Shown here one piece after another: positions 52,832 through 61,016 of a stretch of DNA of 64,000 bases. The stretch is from Nisaea sediminum (GTDB lineage Bacteria > Pseudomonadota > Alphaproteobacteria > Thalassobaculales > Thalassobaculaceae): positions 28,833 through 92,832 of the forward strand of contig NZ_JACZCQ010000007.1 of the NCBI RefSeq assembly GCF_014904705.1, given 5' to 3'. The first letter of the stretch is position 1, and each line of letters starts with the position of its first letter. The notes below the pieces were generated by a model. It was given only the letters and a program-made list of their open reading frames with translations. It ran no database searches and had not been told where the DNA came from. Both the position numbers and the translations under genes were made by a program.

Positions 52832-52975
52832 CTACCCCCGCACTTTCCCCAATACCAGCGCGGTAACGTCCCCATCCTTGCCGCGGAACTTTGTCCACTC
52901 TGCCGTGCGAGCGTCCTCTTGCGACGCGAATTCGACATGGATGACGGCGCCCGGACGGTCTAAGACATTTCCCAT
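52832..52975 (-). CDS. Possible small protein ahead of cobA
   Basis: A 47-aa frame starts at an ATG at 52975 that overlaps the divergent cbiD start within the palindrome CCATGG and ends 9 bases before the cobA ATG. It contains AVIHVEFASQEDARTAEWTKF and ends VLGKVRG. The sequence reads like a real protein, fills an otherwise empty spacer and lies where a coupled gene would, but the family is unknown and a chance frame is possible. Confidence 0.35.
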   Translation of the reverse strand: MGNVLDRPGAVIHVEFASQEDARTAEWTKFRGKDGDVTALVLGKVRG

Positions 52976-54065
52976 GGCAAGGAAACCGGACGGACCTCTC
53001 AGGCGCGGCTGGACCACGGGCGCCTGCGCGACGGCGGCGACGAAGGCGGCCTATACCGCATTGCTGACGGGTGAGTTTCCGGATCCGGTCTCCATCACCC
53101 TGCCGAAAGGCGAGCAGCCCTCCTTCGCGCTCTCCCGCGAATCGCTCTCGGACGGCGCCGCGACCGCCGCCATCGTGAAGGATGCGGGCGACGATCCGGA
53201 CGTGACCCATCTCGCTACCATCTCCGTCACCGTGAAGCCGGGAGCGAAGGGGAGCGGCGTGCATTTCAAGGCTGGAGAGGGGGTCGGCATCGTCACCAAG
53301 GCCGGCCTTCCGATTCCTCCGGGCGAGCCCGCGATCAATCCGGTGCCGCGCGAGCTGATGCGCGGCGTCGTCGCGGAGGTCGCGGCGGCGCATGGCGGAT
53401 CCGGCGATGTCGAGATCGAGATCTCCGTGCCGGGCGGGGAAGAGCTGGCGAAGAAGACCTGGAACCCCCGCCTCGGCATTGTCGGCGGGCTTTCCATTCT
53501 CGGTACCACGGGCGTGGTCGTGCCCTTCTCCTGCTCGGCCTGGATCCATTCCATCCATCGCGGCATCGACGTGGCGCGCGCCGAAGGTTTTCCGCTGATC
53601 GCCGCCTGCACCGGCTCCACCTCGGAGGCGGCGGTGGCGAAGCGGCATGGGTTGTCGGAAACCGCCTTCATCGACATGGGCGACTTTGCCGGCGGCATGC
53701 TGAAATATCTCCGCCGCCATCCGGTGCCGAAACTGATCATCGGCGGCGGCTTCGCCAAGCTCGCGAAGCTGGCCGAGGGCCATATGGACCTCCATTCCGG
53801 CCGCAGCCTGATCGACATGGACTGGCTCGCCGCCCGGCTCGGTGAGGTCGGGGGCAGCGCAGAGCTGGTGCTGGCGGCGCGGGCGGCGAATACCGGGCTC
53901 GAGGTGCTGAACATCGCCCGCGAGGCGGAGCTGCCGCTTGGCGACCGGATTGCGGCGCTGGCGCGCGAGGAGGCGCTGAAGATGCTGGAGGGCGCCGGAA
54001 CGGAGATCGTCATCGAGGTGTTCGATCGCGAGGGCAAACTCGTCGGCAGCGCGGGAGAGGTCTGA
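52974..54065 (+). CDS. cbiD: Cobalt-precorrin-5B C1-methyltransferase
   Basis: CbiD methylates C1 during ring formation in the anaerobic, cobalt-early route. The 363-aa product begins RKPDGPLRRGWTTGACATAATKAAY, the family N-terminus, and has VTKAGLPIPPGEPAINPVPR, LGIVGGLSILGTTGVVVP and IAACTGSTSE further on, and KLAKLAEGHMDLHSG. The ATG at 52974 is chosen because the frame upstream does not resemble the family. It forms an operon with the reductase 3 bases downstream. The aerobic counterpart, CobF, is not seen. Confidence 0.94.
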   Translation: MARKPDGPLRRGWTTGACATAATKAAYTALLTGEFPDPVSITLPKGEQPSFALSRESLSDGAATAAIVKDAGDDPDVTHLATISVTVKPGAKGSGVHFKAGEGVGIVTKAGLPIPPGEPAINPVPRELMRGVVAEVAAAHGGSGDVEIEISVPGGEELAKKTWNPRLGIVGGLSILGTTGVVVPFSCSAWIHSIHRGIDVARAEGFPLIAACTGSTSEAAVAKRHGLSETAFIDMGDFAGGMLKYLRRHPVPKLIIGGGFAKLAKLAEGHMDLHSGRSLIDMDWLAARLGEVGGSAELVLAARAANTGLEVLNIAREAELPLGDRIAALAREEALKMLEGAGTEIVIEVFDREGKLVGSAGEV

Positions 54066-54068
54066 GAC

Positions 54069-54827
54069 ATGGCGCGCCTGCTCGTCCTCGGCGGCACCGA
54101 ACTCGCCAACCGTTTCGTCGCGGCGGTGCGGGAGGCGCATCCGGATCTGGAGATCGTCCTCTCACTCGCCGGCCGCACGCGTGATCCGAAGCTGCCGGAT
54201 TGCGAAATCCGCACCGGCGGCTTCGGCGGCGCGGACGGGCTGGCCGCTTTCCTGAAGTCGGAAAGCATCACGGCACTGGTCGATGCGACCCATCCCTACG
54301 CGGCGCAAATCTCCGCCAACGCGGCCGAGGCGGCAAAGGCTGCGTTGGTGCCGTGCCAGCATCTTGTCCGGCCGGAATGGGTCGCGGGGCCGGGAGATGA
54401 CTGGCACGTGGTGGAGAGCAACGACGCCGCTGCGCGTCATCTTGAGTCGCTTTCGGCGACGCGCCCGCTCAGGGTCTTCCTCTCCATCGGACGACAAGAA
54501 CTGGCGCCCTACAAGACGCTCGGCAATTGCTCTTTTGTTGTCCGCTCGGTCGAGTCGCCGGAAGAGGACGATCTTCCGCCCGGCGCGGCGCTGGTGTTGG
54601 CGCGGGGGCCGCTCTCCGAAGCCGACGAGATCGCGTTCCTGAAAGACCGCCACATCGACGCAATCGTCTCGAAGAACAGCGGCGGCACCGCGACCTACGG
54701 GAAGATCCTTGCCGCCCGCGCTCTCGGCCTGCCGGTGGTTATGGTGCGACGTCCGCCGCTGCCGGTCGGCACGGTTTCCCGAACGGTGGAGGACGCTGTC
54801 CATTGGCTTGCCGGACAAAGCGTCTAG
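54069..54827 (+). CDS. cbiJ: Precorrin-6A (cobalt-precorrin-6A) reductase
   Basis: The 252-aa product is CobK/CbiJ: ARLLVLGGTELANRFVAA at the N-terminus, DATHPYAAQISANAAEA, then VFLSIGRQEL and a C-terminal KNSGGTATYGKILAARALGLPVVMVRRPP. It reduces the corrin precursor at C18/C19 using NADPH. It starts 3 bases after cbiD. The substrate is named for the cobalt form because of the CbiX/CbiD/CbiG neighbours. Confidence 0.92.
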   Translation: MARLLVLGGTELANRFVAAVREAHPDLEIVLSLAGRTRDPKLPDCEIRTGGFGGADGLAAFLKSESITALVDATHPYAAQISANAAEAAKAALVPCQHLVRPEWVAGPGDDWHVVESNDAAARHLESLSATRPLRVFLSIGRQELAPYKTLGNCSFVVRSVESPEEDDLPPGAALVLARGPLSEADEIAFLKDRHIDAIVSKNSGGTATYGKILAARALGLPVVMVRRPPLPVGTVSRTVEDAVHWLAGQSV

Positions 54828-54830
54828 CAA

Positions 54831-55772
54831 CTATCCGGCAGCAGAACGCGGACGCCGCGCGGGCGCGGCGACGATGAGTCCGGCGGCGGTAATCAGGGCC
54901 ATGCCGGCGAGCGTCAGTGCGTCGGGAGTTTCCGAGAAGAACACAAAGCCCCAGACTGCGGCCGAGATCAGATAGGCGTAGTCGAAGGTCCCGATGATGG
55001 CTGGCGGGGCAATCTGGTAGGCCTTGGCCACGGCGGCGGCATAGACGGCCATGAGGGTGCCGAGCAGCGCCATCAATGCCCATTCGCGCAGCCCCATGGG
55101 CGCCCAGTCTGCCAGCAGGAACGGGTAGGTAGCCTGCGTCTCGGGTGTGAGGCCGAAGAGCGCGAGCAGCAACGTCGCGCAGAGACCGGCGACAAGGAAG
55201 GTGCCGTTGAGGGCGAAGGCGAGGGTCAGCGGCGCCTCGTCGCGGCATCTGCTCCGGGTGACCACCATGGAGATCGCATAGAGGAAGGCGGCGAGAAACG
55301 GCAGCAGGGTGAACCAGGAAAAGGCGTCGGTGCCCGGCCGCAAAATCGCGACGACACCGGAGAAGCCGAGCAGGACGCCACCCCAGCGTCGTGCCGAGAC
55401 CGGCTCGCCCAGCATTCGGGCGGAGAGCAGTGCCGTTATGATCGGGTTTGTGTAGACGGCGACGGCGGCGACCGAAAGTTCCAGCTCCGGCAAGGATGTA
55501 TAGAAAGCGATCCAGGTTAGGACGAGAAGAACGCTGCGGAGGCAGGTCCAGAACGGGACGACCGGCCGGAACCGGGTTCGTGTCGCGCCCAGCAGGACGA
55601 GCAGCACCGGCAGGCCCATGAGAGCGCGTGCCGTGAAAACCTGCCACAGGGTAAGATCGGCACTGACCAGCTTCACGACCGCATCGGCGAAGGCCATGAA
55701 AAACACCGACCCGAGAATGCTGGCGATGCCCAACGCTATCTGATCTGGCCGCGCGGAAGCGCTCCGCTCCAT
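54831..55772 (-). CDS. EamA/DMT-superfamily transporter
   Basis: The 313-aa membrane protein has about ten hydrophobic segments arranged as two EamA repeats (first ILGSVFFMAFADAVVKLVSADL, with VYTNPIITALLSARMLGEPV; second FDYAYLISAAVWGFVFFSETPD). These are S-adenosylmethionine/amino acid/nucleotide-sugar type exporters. It follows cobM on the same strand after 71 bases and ends next to the convergent cbiJ gene. Whether it serves cobalamin synthesis, for example by moving a precursor, is unknown. Confidence 0.87.
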   Translation of the reverse strand: MERSASARPDQIALGIASILGSVFFMAFADAVVKLVSADLTLWQVFTARALMGLPVLLVLLGATRTRFRPVVPFWTCLRSVLLVLTWIAFYTSLPELELSVAAVAVYTNPIITALLSARMLGEPVSARRWGGVLLGFSGVVAILRPGTDAFSWFTLLPFLAAFLYAISMVVTRSRCRDEAPLTLAFALNGTFLVAGLCATLLLALFGLTPETQATYPFLLADWAPMGLREWALMALLGTLMAVYAAAVAKAYQIAPPAIIGTFDYAYLISAAVWGFVFFSETPDALTLAGMALITAAGLIVAAPARRPRSAAG

Positions 55773-55843
55773 GTCCTGCCCCCTTTGACCGTTCCCGGGA
55801 AAAGGTTAACGCAGCCCTCGGTGCGGGTCGAACCCGTTTCGGA

Positions 55844-56608
55844 TCACACCTTCGCCTCAGGTCGCAGCACATGCGTATGCGCGGCGTCGTAGAGCGCGCT
55901 GTCGCGGAACTCCTCCTCGCCGAGCACGCGGCCGACGAGGATGAGCGCGGTGCGGGTGATCTTCGCCTCGCGCACCTTCTGGCGGATGTCGGAGAGCGTG
56001 CCGCGGATCACCTGCTGGTCGGGCCAGCTCGCGCGGTAGATCACCGCGACGGGGCAGTCGGCACCGTAATGCGGGGTCAGCGCGCGCTCGATATGGCGCA
56101 GGTTGCGGATCGAGAGGTGGATCGCCAGCGTCGCCTTCGAGCGGCCGAGTTCCTCCAGCTCCTCGCCCTCGGGCATCGCGCTCGACTGCATCGTCGTGCG
56201 GGTGAGGATGACGGTCTGGCTGATCTCCGGCAGGGTCAGCTCGGTCTGCAGGGCGGCGGCGGCGGCGGTATAGGCCGGCACGCCCGGGATGATCTCGAAC
56301 GGGATACCGACGGCACGCAGGCGGCGGATCTGTTCGGCGATGGCGCCGTAGAGCGATGGGTCGCCCGAATGCACGCGGGCGACATCCTCGCCGCGTCCGT
56401 GCGCCGCCTCGATATCGGCCATGATCTCGTCCAGCGTCATAGGCGCGGTGTCGATCACGCGCGCGCCTTCCGGCGCGTGGGCGACGACAGCCTCCGGCAC
56501 CAGCGAGCCGGCATAGAGACAGACCGGGCAGCGCGCGATCAGGTTGCGGCCTTTGATGGTCAGCAGGTCCGGATCGCCCGGGCCGGCGCCGATGAAATAG
56601 ACCGTCAT
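55844..56608 (-). CDS. cobM: Precorrin-4 (cobalt-precorrin-4) C11-methyltransferase
   Basis: A 254-aa tetrapyrrole methylase of the CobM/CbiF type: VYFIGAGPGDPDLLTIKGRNLI, DVARVHSGDPSLYGAIAEQIRRL, GVPAYTAAAAALQTELTLPEISQTVILTR in shortened form (GVPAYTAAAAAL, PEISQTVILTR), and VIYRASWPDQQVIRGTL. It adds a methyl group to C11. The start overlaps the cbiG-cobJ stop by four bases. Confidence 0.94.
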   Translation of the reverse strand: MTVYFIGAGPGDPDLLTIKGRNLIARCPVCLYAGSLVPEAVVAHAPEGARVIDTAPMTLDEIMADIEAAHGRGEDVARVHSGDPSLYGAIAEQIRRLRAVGIPFEIIPGVPAYTAAAAALQTELTLPEISQTVILTRTTMQSSAMPEGEELEELGRSKATLAIHLSIRNLRHIERALTPHYGADCPVAVIYRASWPDQQVIRGTLSDIRQKVREAKITRTALILVGRVLGEEEFRDSALYDAAHTHVLRPEAKV

Positions 56609-58404
56609 TCCGCCGCCTCGTCTTTCTTCTCGCCCGCGCGAATTGAAGTACCCGCCTTCCCGGCATAGCCGCGCGGGGTATAGACGTGTTTGCCGTCATA
56701 GCGGGTCTCGGACGAGCCCACCATCACCAGCGTCATCATGTCGACCTGGTCGACCGAGAGATCCTGCAGCGTGGTCACCGTCACCGTCTCGTCCGGCCGT
56801 CCGAGGGAGCGGCCGAGGATGACTGGTGTCTCCGGCGGACGGTGCTGCAGCAGCACCTCGCGGGCATGGGCGAGCTGGGTGCGGCGGCGCATCGAGACCG
56901 GGTTGTAGAAGGAAATCACGAAATCGCCCTTGGCGGCGGCTTTCACGCGGGTCTGGATCGCCTCCCAGGGCGTCAGCAGGTCGGAAAGCGAGATGGTGCA
57001 GAAATCGTGGCCGAGCGGGGCACCGATTCGCGCCGCGCAGGCTTGCAGGGCGGAGATGCCGGGGGTGACGAAGACCTCAAGCCGCTCCCAGTCCTTGCGG
57101 CCCGCCTTGTCGAGCAACTCGTAGACCAGTGTCGCCATGGCGTAGATGCCGATATCGCCGGAGGAAACGAGGGCGACGGATTTGCCTTCCGCCGCGAGGT
57201 CGAGCGCGTAGGCGGCCCGCTTTTCCTCCTCGCCGAGGGCGAAATCGTGCCGCTCCTTGCCCGCCGCGAGCGGGCCGAGCAAGTCGATATAGAGCCCGTA
57301 GCCGACGATCACCTCGGCTGCGCGGATGGCGGCTGACGCCTCAGGCGTACGCCAGTCGGCGCTGCCCGGACCGATCCCGACGAGGGCGAGGCGGCCACGC
57401 GCGGCGCCGGTCGATTTCGCGTTGATGATCGCGGGCGCCTCTGCGATGGCGCAGGTCGCACGCTTCGACTTCCGTTTCGGCACGATCAACGCCGCGTCCG
57501 GCCCGGCGGCGGCAAGTGCCGCACCTTCGCTGACGCCATGGCAGCCGACTTCCCTGAAGACCACCTCCGACGGCGTAGCAAGGCGCGGGGTCTCCTCCTC
57601 GAGCCGAACGGCGTCGAAGAAGCGGACCGGGCGGCCGAGATGCGCGCCGAGGGCATGGACCGCGGCCTCGTCCATCTTCACGTCGATGGAGAAGATCCCG
57701 GCGACGGCCTCCCGCGCGAGACCGGCTTCGGTGAGCGTTTGCTCGACGAGACGGATCAGTTCCTCCGGCGCCGCGTCGCGCTCGCAGCCGACGCCGATGG
57801 CGAGGCGCTCCGAGTGATAGGTCAGAGAATTCGGGGCGGGTTCCGCGCGCCGGATCGAGGCGGAGAGCTTCAGCGTCGCCTTATCGTCCCGCTTCAGGTC
57901 GCTTTCCGCGAGCCAGTCGAGCGCCGGATCGATGGCGACGCTCTCGCCACGCAGCAGCGCGGCGGCGGCGCTTTTGCAGTCGCTGTCCGGTGCTAGATGC
58001 CAGCCGGCGGGCGGCATGTCGAGGGCCAGGCCGAGCGCGAGGTCGCTCGCGGTGGTGATCGCTGCGACACCGCCGAGCGCATCCGCCGCCTTGCGGGCGA
58101 GATCGTTGGCGCCGCGATGACCGCCGAGCAGCGGGATCACCGCCGAGCCGTCCTCGGCGACGGCGAGCACCGGCGGCTCGGCCGTCTTGTCGGCGAGCAG
58201 CGGCGCGAGGAGCCGGATCAGCGCGCCGGCCGCCCCGACGAAGAGGATTGGTTCGCCCGCGATGAAGAGGCCGCGGAGATGCTCCGCCACATCGGCAAAG
58301 ACCGCGTCCGCCGGCGCGGCGCGGGCATGAAGCTCCTGCGACAGGCTCTCCGCGAGCTTCCGTCCGGTGGCGAGACCGGAGGGCGAGAGGACGACAACGC
58401 TCAT
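56605..58404 (-). CDS. CbiG-CobJ fusion: cobalt-precorrin-5A hydrolase and precorrin-3B C17-methyltransferase
   Basis: The 599-aa product joins two enzymes. Residues about 1-345 are CbiG (SVVVLSPSGLATGRKLAESL, LFVGAAGALIRLLAPLL, VIPLLGGHRGANDLARKAA; then LAIGVGCERDAAPEEL of the C-terminal subdomain). Residues about 350-590 are CobJ (RLALVGIGPGSADWRTPEA, ALVSSGDIGIYAMATLVYELL, VTPGISALQACAARIGAPLGHDFC in short form, and ISFYNPVSMRRRTQL). CbiG opens the acetyl lactone in the anaerobic route and CobJ/CbiH contracts the ring by methylating C17, consecutive steps, so the fusion is logical. It overlaps both neighbours by four bases. Confidence 0.93.
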   Translation of the reverse strand: MSVVVLSPSGLATGRKLAESLSQELHARAAPADAVFADVAEHLRGLFIAGEPILFVGAAGALIRLLAPLLADKTAEPPVLAVAEDGSAVIPLLGGHRGANDLARKAADALGGVAAITTASDLALGLALDMPPAGWHLAPDSDCKSAAAALLRGESVAIDPALDWLAESDLKRDDKATLKLSASIRRAEPAPNSLTYHSERLAIGVGCERDAAPEELIRLVEQTLTEAGLAREAVAGIFSIDVKMDEAAVHALGAHLGRPVRFFDAVRLEEETPRLATPSEVVFREVGCHGVSEGAALAAAGPDAALIVPKRKSKRATCAIAEAPAIINAKSTGAARGRLALVGIGPGSADWRTPEASAAIRAAEVIVGYGLYIDLLGPLAAGKERHDFALGEEEKRAAYALDLAAEGKSVALVSSGDIGIYAMATLVYELLDKAGRKDWERLEVFVTPGISALQACAARIGAPLGHDFCTISLSDLLTPWEAIQTRVKAAAKGDFVISFYNPVSMRRRTQLAHAREVLLQHRPPETPVILGRSLGRPDETVTVTTLQDLSVDQVDMMTLVMVGSSETRYDGKHVYTPRGYAGKAGTSIRAGEKKDEAAE

Positions 58405-59120
58405 AGCTCACTTCCTTCGAGAAAGGCTTCACCGCGCTTGTGCAGGAGGATCATGGAGAAATAGGGCACCTTTTCCGGATCGACCTCGGAGAGGGCGAGG
58501 CAGCGCTGGTTCTGCATCGTCGCATGCTCGATATAGCGGGCCTCGTCGGCGTGGCCGAGTTCGGTCAGCAGCGCGTGGATACGTGCGAAGTGGCGGCCGA
58601 TCTTCATGATCACGATCCCGTCCGCGAGTTCGATCCGGCGGCGCAGGTCTTCGTTCTCAAGGGGAGCGGGCAGCACCGTCAGCACGTCGTTGCGCGAGAC
58701 CAGCGGGGCGCCGAGCGCGGCGGCGGACGCCATCGGCGAGGAGATGCCGGGCACCACCTCAATCGGATGGTCTTTCGCAAGCCGCTCGTAGAGATACATG
58801 AAGGAGCCGTAGAAGAACGGATCGCCCTCGCAGAGCACGACGATGTTCCGTCCGGCCCTGAGCGCGGCGCCGATATGTCTCGCTGCCTCGTCGTAGACCT
58901 TCGCGGCGGGGAAGCGGGAGGCGACCATCGGCATGCGGATCGCGTATTCCTCCAGCCCGTGCGGGATGTGCGGCGCGGCGATGCGGCGGGCGAGGCTCTG
59001 GCCCACTTCCGGCGCCGGATAGCAGACGAGGTCCGCCGCCTGCAGCCGCTTTACCGCTTTCAGGGTGATGAGGTCGGGATCGCCAGGGCCGACGCCGATG
59101 CCGGTCAGAAATCCGCCCAT
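58401..59120 (-). CDS. cobI: Precorrin-2 (cobalt-precorrin-2) C20-methyltransferase
   Basis: A 239-aa tetrapyrrole methylase of the CobI/CbiL type: LTGIGVGPGDPDLITLKAVKRL at the N-terminus, VLCEGDPFFYGSFMYLYERL, VPGISSPMASAAALG and VIMKIGRHFARIHALL. It methylates C20, the first corrin-specific methylation. The start lies 3 bases after the cobL stop. Confidence 0.94.
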   Translation of the reverse strand: MGGFLTGIGVGPGDPDLITLKAVKRLQAADLVCYPAPEVGQSLARRIAAPHIPHGLEEYAIRMPMVASRFPAAKVYDEAARHIGAALRAGRNIVVLCEGDPFFYGSFMYLYERLAKDHPIEVVPGISSPMASAAALGAPLVSRNDVLTVLPAPLENEDLRRRIELADGIVIMKIGRHFARIHALLTELGHADEARYIEHATMQNQRCLALSEVDPEKVPYFSMILLHKRGEAFLEGSEL

Positions 59121-59123
59121 GAT

Positions 59124-60356
59124 CTAGCCCTTTCCTCCCGGACCTTGCTTGCGGCAGATCCATTGCGTGACCGGCATCAGCGGGCGCCAGCCGTGATAGG
59201 GGCCAACCGGCTCCAGCCGCGAGACCGCGATCCGGATCAGTTCGCCGCCGAGGGTTGCGCGGGCCTCCGTCAGCTCGGCCTCGCCTTCGAGCGTCACCAC
59301 GTTTGCGACCAGACGGCCGCCGGGTTTCAACGCGTTCCAGCAGATTTCCAGAAGCCCGGGCGCGGTGATGCCGCCGCCGAGGAAGATGGCGTCCGGTTCC
59401 TCAAGTCCATCGAGCGCGTCCGGCGCCTGGCCCTCAACGATCTTCAGGAAGGGCGTGCCGAGAGTCTCCGCATTGCGGCGGATCCGCGCGATCCGCTCCG
59501 CCTTTGGCTCGATGGCGATGGCACGGGCCAGCGGATCGGCGCGCATCCATTCGATGCCGATCGAGCCGGACCCTGCGCCGACATCCCAGAGCAGCTGGCC
59601 CGGTCCCGGACGCAGCGCGGCCAGCGTCGCGGCGCGGACCTCGCGCTTGGTGAGCTGGCCGTCATTCTCGAAGAAGCTGTCGTCAAGGCCGGGCGCGGTG
59701 CCGAGGGTGACCGGGCGGTCCGGCGCCGAAAGCTGCACCGCGACGGTATTGAAATCTGCCCCCGGCGCATGGGCCCAGCTCTCGGCAATGCCGTCCAGCC
59801 GGGCTTCCTTCGCGCCGCCCATATGTTCGAACACGGTGATCGCGCTCTTGCCGAACCCGGCGCCGGTCAGAAAGGCGGCGACCTTGCCTGGCGTTTCCCG
59901 TCCCTCGCTCAGCAGGATCAGCCGTGCGCCCGGATACAGGGCGGCGGCGAGCAGGGCGAGGGGACGGCCGTGGACGGTCAGAGTCCGCACTTCCGCGAGC
60001 GGCCAGCCAAGCCGGGCGGCGGCAAGGGAGAAAGCCGAGGGAGCCGGTACGACGATCATCTCCTCGACGGGCAGGACCTTTGCGAAGGTTGCGCCGATGC
60101 CGTAGTGCATCGGGTCGCCGGTCGCGAGCACGGCGACCTTCCGGCCGCGCAGCTCGTGGATCTTGTCGACGAAGCTCTGCAGCGGCGAGGGCCATTCGAT
60201 CCGCTCTCGGCCGTCCTCCGGCAGCATGGCGAGATGACGCGCGCCGCCGATCAGGATCTCGGCGCCGTCCAGCAGCTCGCGGGCGGTGCGGGAGAGACCG
60301 TCCAGCCCGTCTTCGCCGATCCCGATGATGCGGAGCCAGGGGGACTCGATACTCAT
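59124..60356 (-). CDS. cobL: Precorrin-6Y C5,15-methyltransferase (decarboxylating), CbiE-CbiT type
   Basis: The 410-aa product is the CobL fusion of two methylases. Residues about 1-205 are CbiE (RIIGIGEDGLDGLSRTARELL, VLATGDPMHYGIGATFA, PSAFSLAAARLGWPL); residues about 215-400 are CbiT, a class I methyltransferase with LLWDVGAGSGSIGIEWMRAD. Together they methylate C5 and C15 and decarboxylate the acetate of ring C. The start overlaps the cobH stop. Confidence 0.94.
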   Translation of the reverse strand: MSIESPWLRIIGIGEDGLDGLSRTARELLDGAEILIGGARHLAMLPEDGRERIEWPSPLQSFVDKIHELRGRKVAVLATGDPMHYGIGATFAKVLPVEEMIVVPAPSAFSLAAARLGWPLAEVRTLTVHGRPLALLAAALYPGARLILLSEGRETPGKVAAFLTGAGFGKSAITVFEHMGGAKEARLDGIAESWAHAPGADFNTVAVQLSAPDRPVTLGTAPGLDDSFFENDGQLTKREVRAATLAALRPGPGQLLWDVGAGSGSIGIEWMRADPLARAIAIEPKAERIARIRRNAETLGTPFLKIVEGQAPDALDGLEEPDAIFLGGGITAPGLLEICWNALKPGGRLVANVVTLEGEAELTEARATLGGELIRIAVSRLEPVGPYHGWRPLMPVTQWICRKQGPGGKG

Positions 60357-61006
60357 GGTGCGGGGTCCTTGCCGGCGAGAATGGCGAGTGCGTTGACGGC
60401 CGCCGAGGCCATGGCGCTGCCGCCGCGCCGACCTTTGAGAGTCAGGAACGGTGGCAGGCCTTTTGTATCCGCCAGAGCGGCTTTCGATTCCGCCGCGCCG
60501 ACGAAGCCGACCGGGAAGCCGAGGATCACCGCCGGGCGCGGGCCGCCGTCGAGGATCAGCTCCATCAGCCGGAAGAGTGCCGTCGGCGCGTTGCCGATGG
60601 CGACCACAGCGCCGCCGAGCCTCTCGCGCCAGAGCCCGACCTGGGCGGCGGAGAGCGTCGTCGCCTCTTCTTTCGCGAGCGCGCGGAGATGGGGATCGCG
60701 GATCAGGCAGACCACCTCGTTCTGCTTCGGCAGCAGGCGAGGAGTGATGCCGTGCGCGACCATGGCCGCATCGCAGATCACCGGCGCCCCGGCCGCCAGG
60801 GCCGCGCGTCCGGCAGCAACCGCGCCGTCGCTGAAGATCAGGTCTGGCGCGATCTCGGGCATGCCGCAGGCATGGACCAGTCGCACCGCCACCTCGGCCT
60901 CCGCGGGATCGAAGCGCGCGAGGTCGGTCTCGGCGCGCACGATCTCGAAGGACTGCCGGTAGATGGCATCCGGATCTTTCTCATAGGAGAAGACGGGCGC
61001 GGACAT
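60353..61006 (-). CDS. cobH: Precorrin-8X methylmutase
   Basis: CobH/CbiC moves the methyl group from C11 to C12, giving (cobalt-)hydrogenobyrinate. The 217-aa product has IYRQSFEIVRAETDLARF, the active-site VRLVHACGMPEIA with the catalytic His, AALAAGAPVICDAAMVAHGI, and VILGFPVGFVGAAESKAAL, all standard. It is 10 bases behind cbiX and overlaps cobL. Confidence 0.95.
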   Translation of the reverse strand: MSAPVFSYEKDPDAIYRQSFEIVRAETDLARFDPAEAEVAVRLVHACGMPEIAPDLIFSDGAVAAGRAALAAGAPVICDAAMVAHGITPRLLPKQNEVVCLIRDPHLRALAKEEATTLSAAQVGLWRERLGGAVVAIGNAPTALFRLMELILDGGPRPAVILGFPVGFVGAAESKAALADTKGLPPFLTLKGRRGGSAMASAAVNALAILAGKDPAP

Positions 61007-61016
61007 GCGGCGGGAC

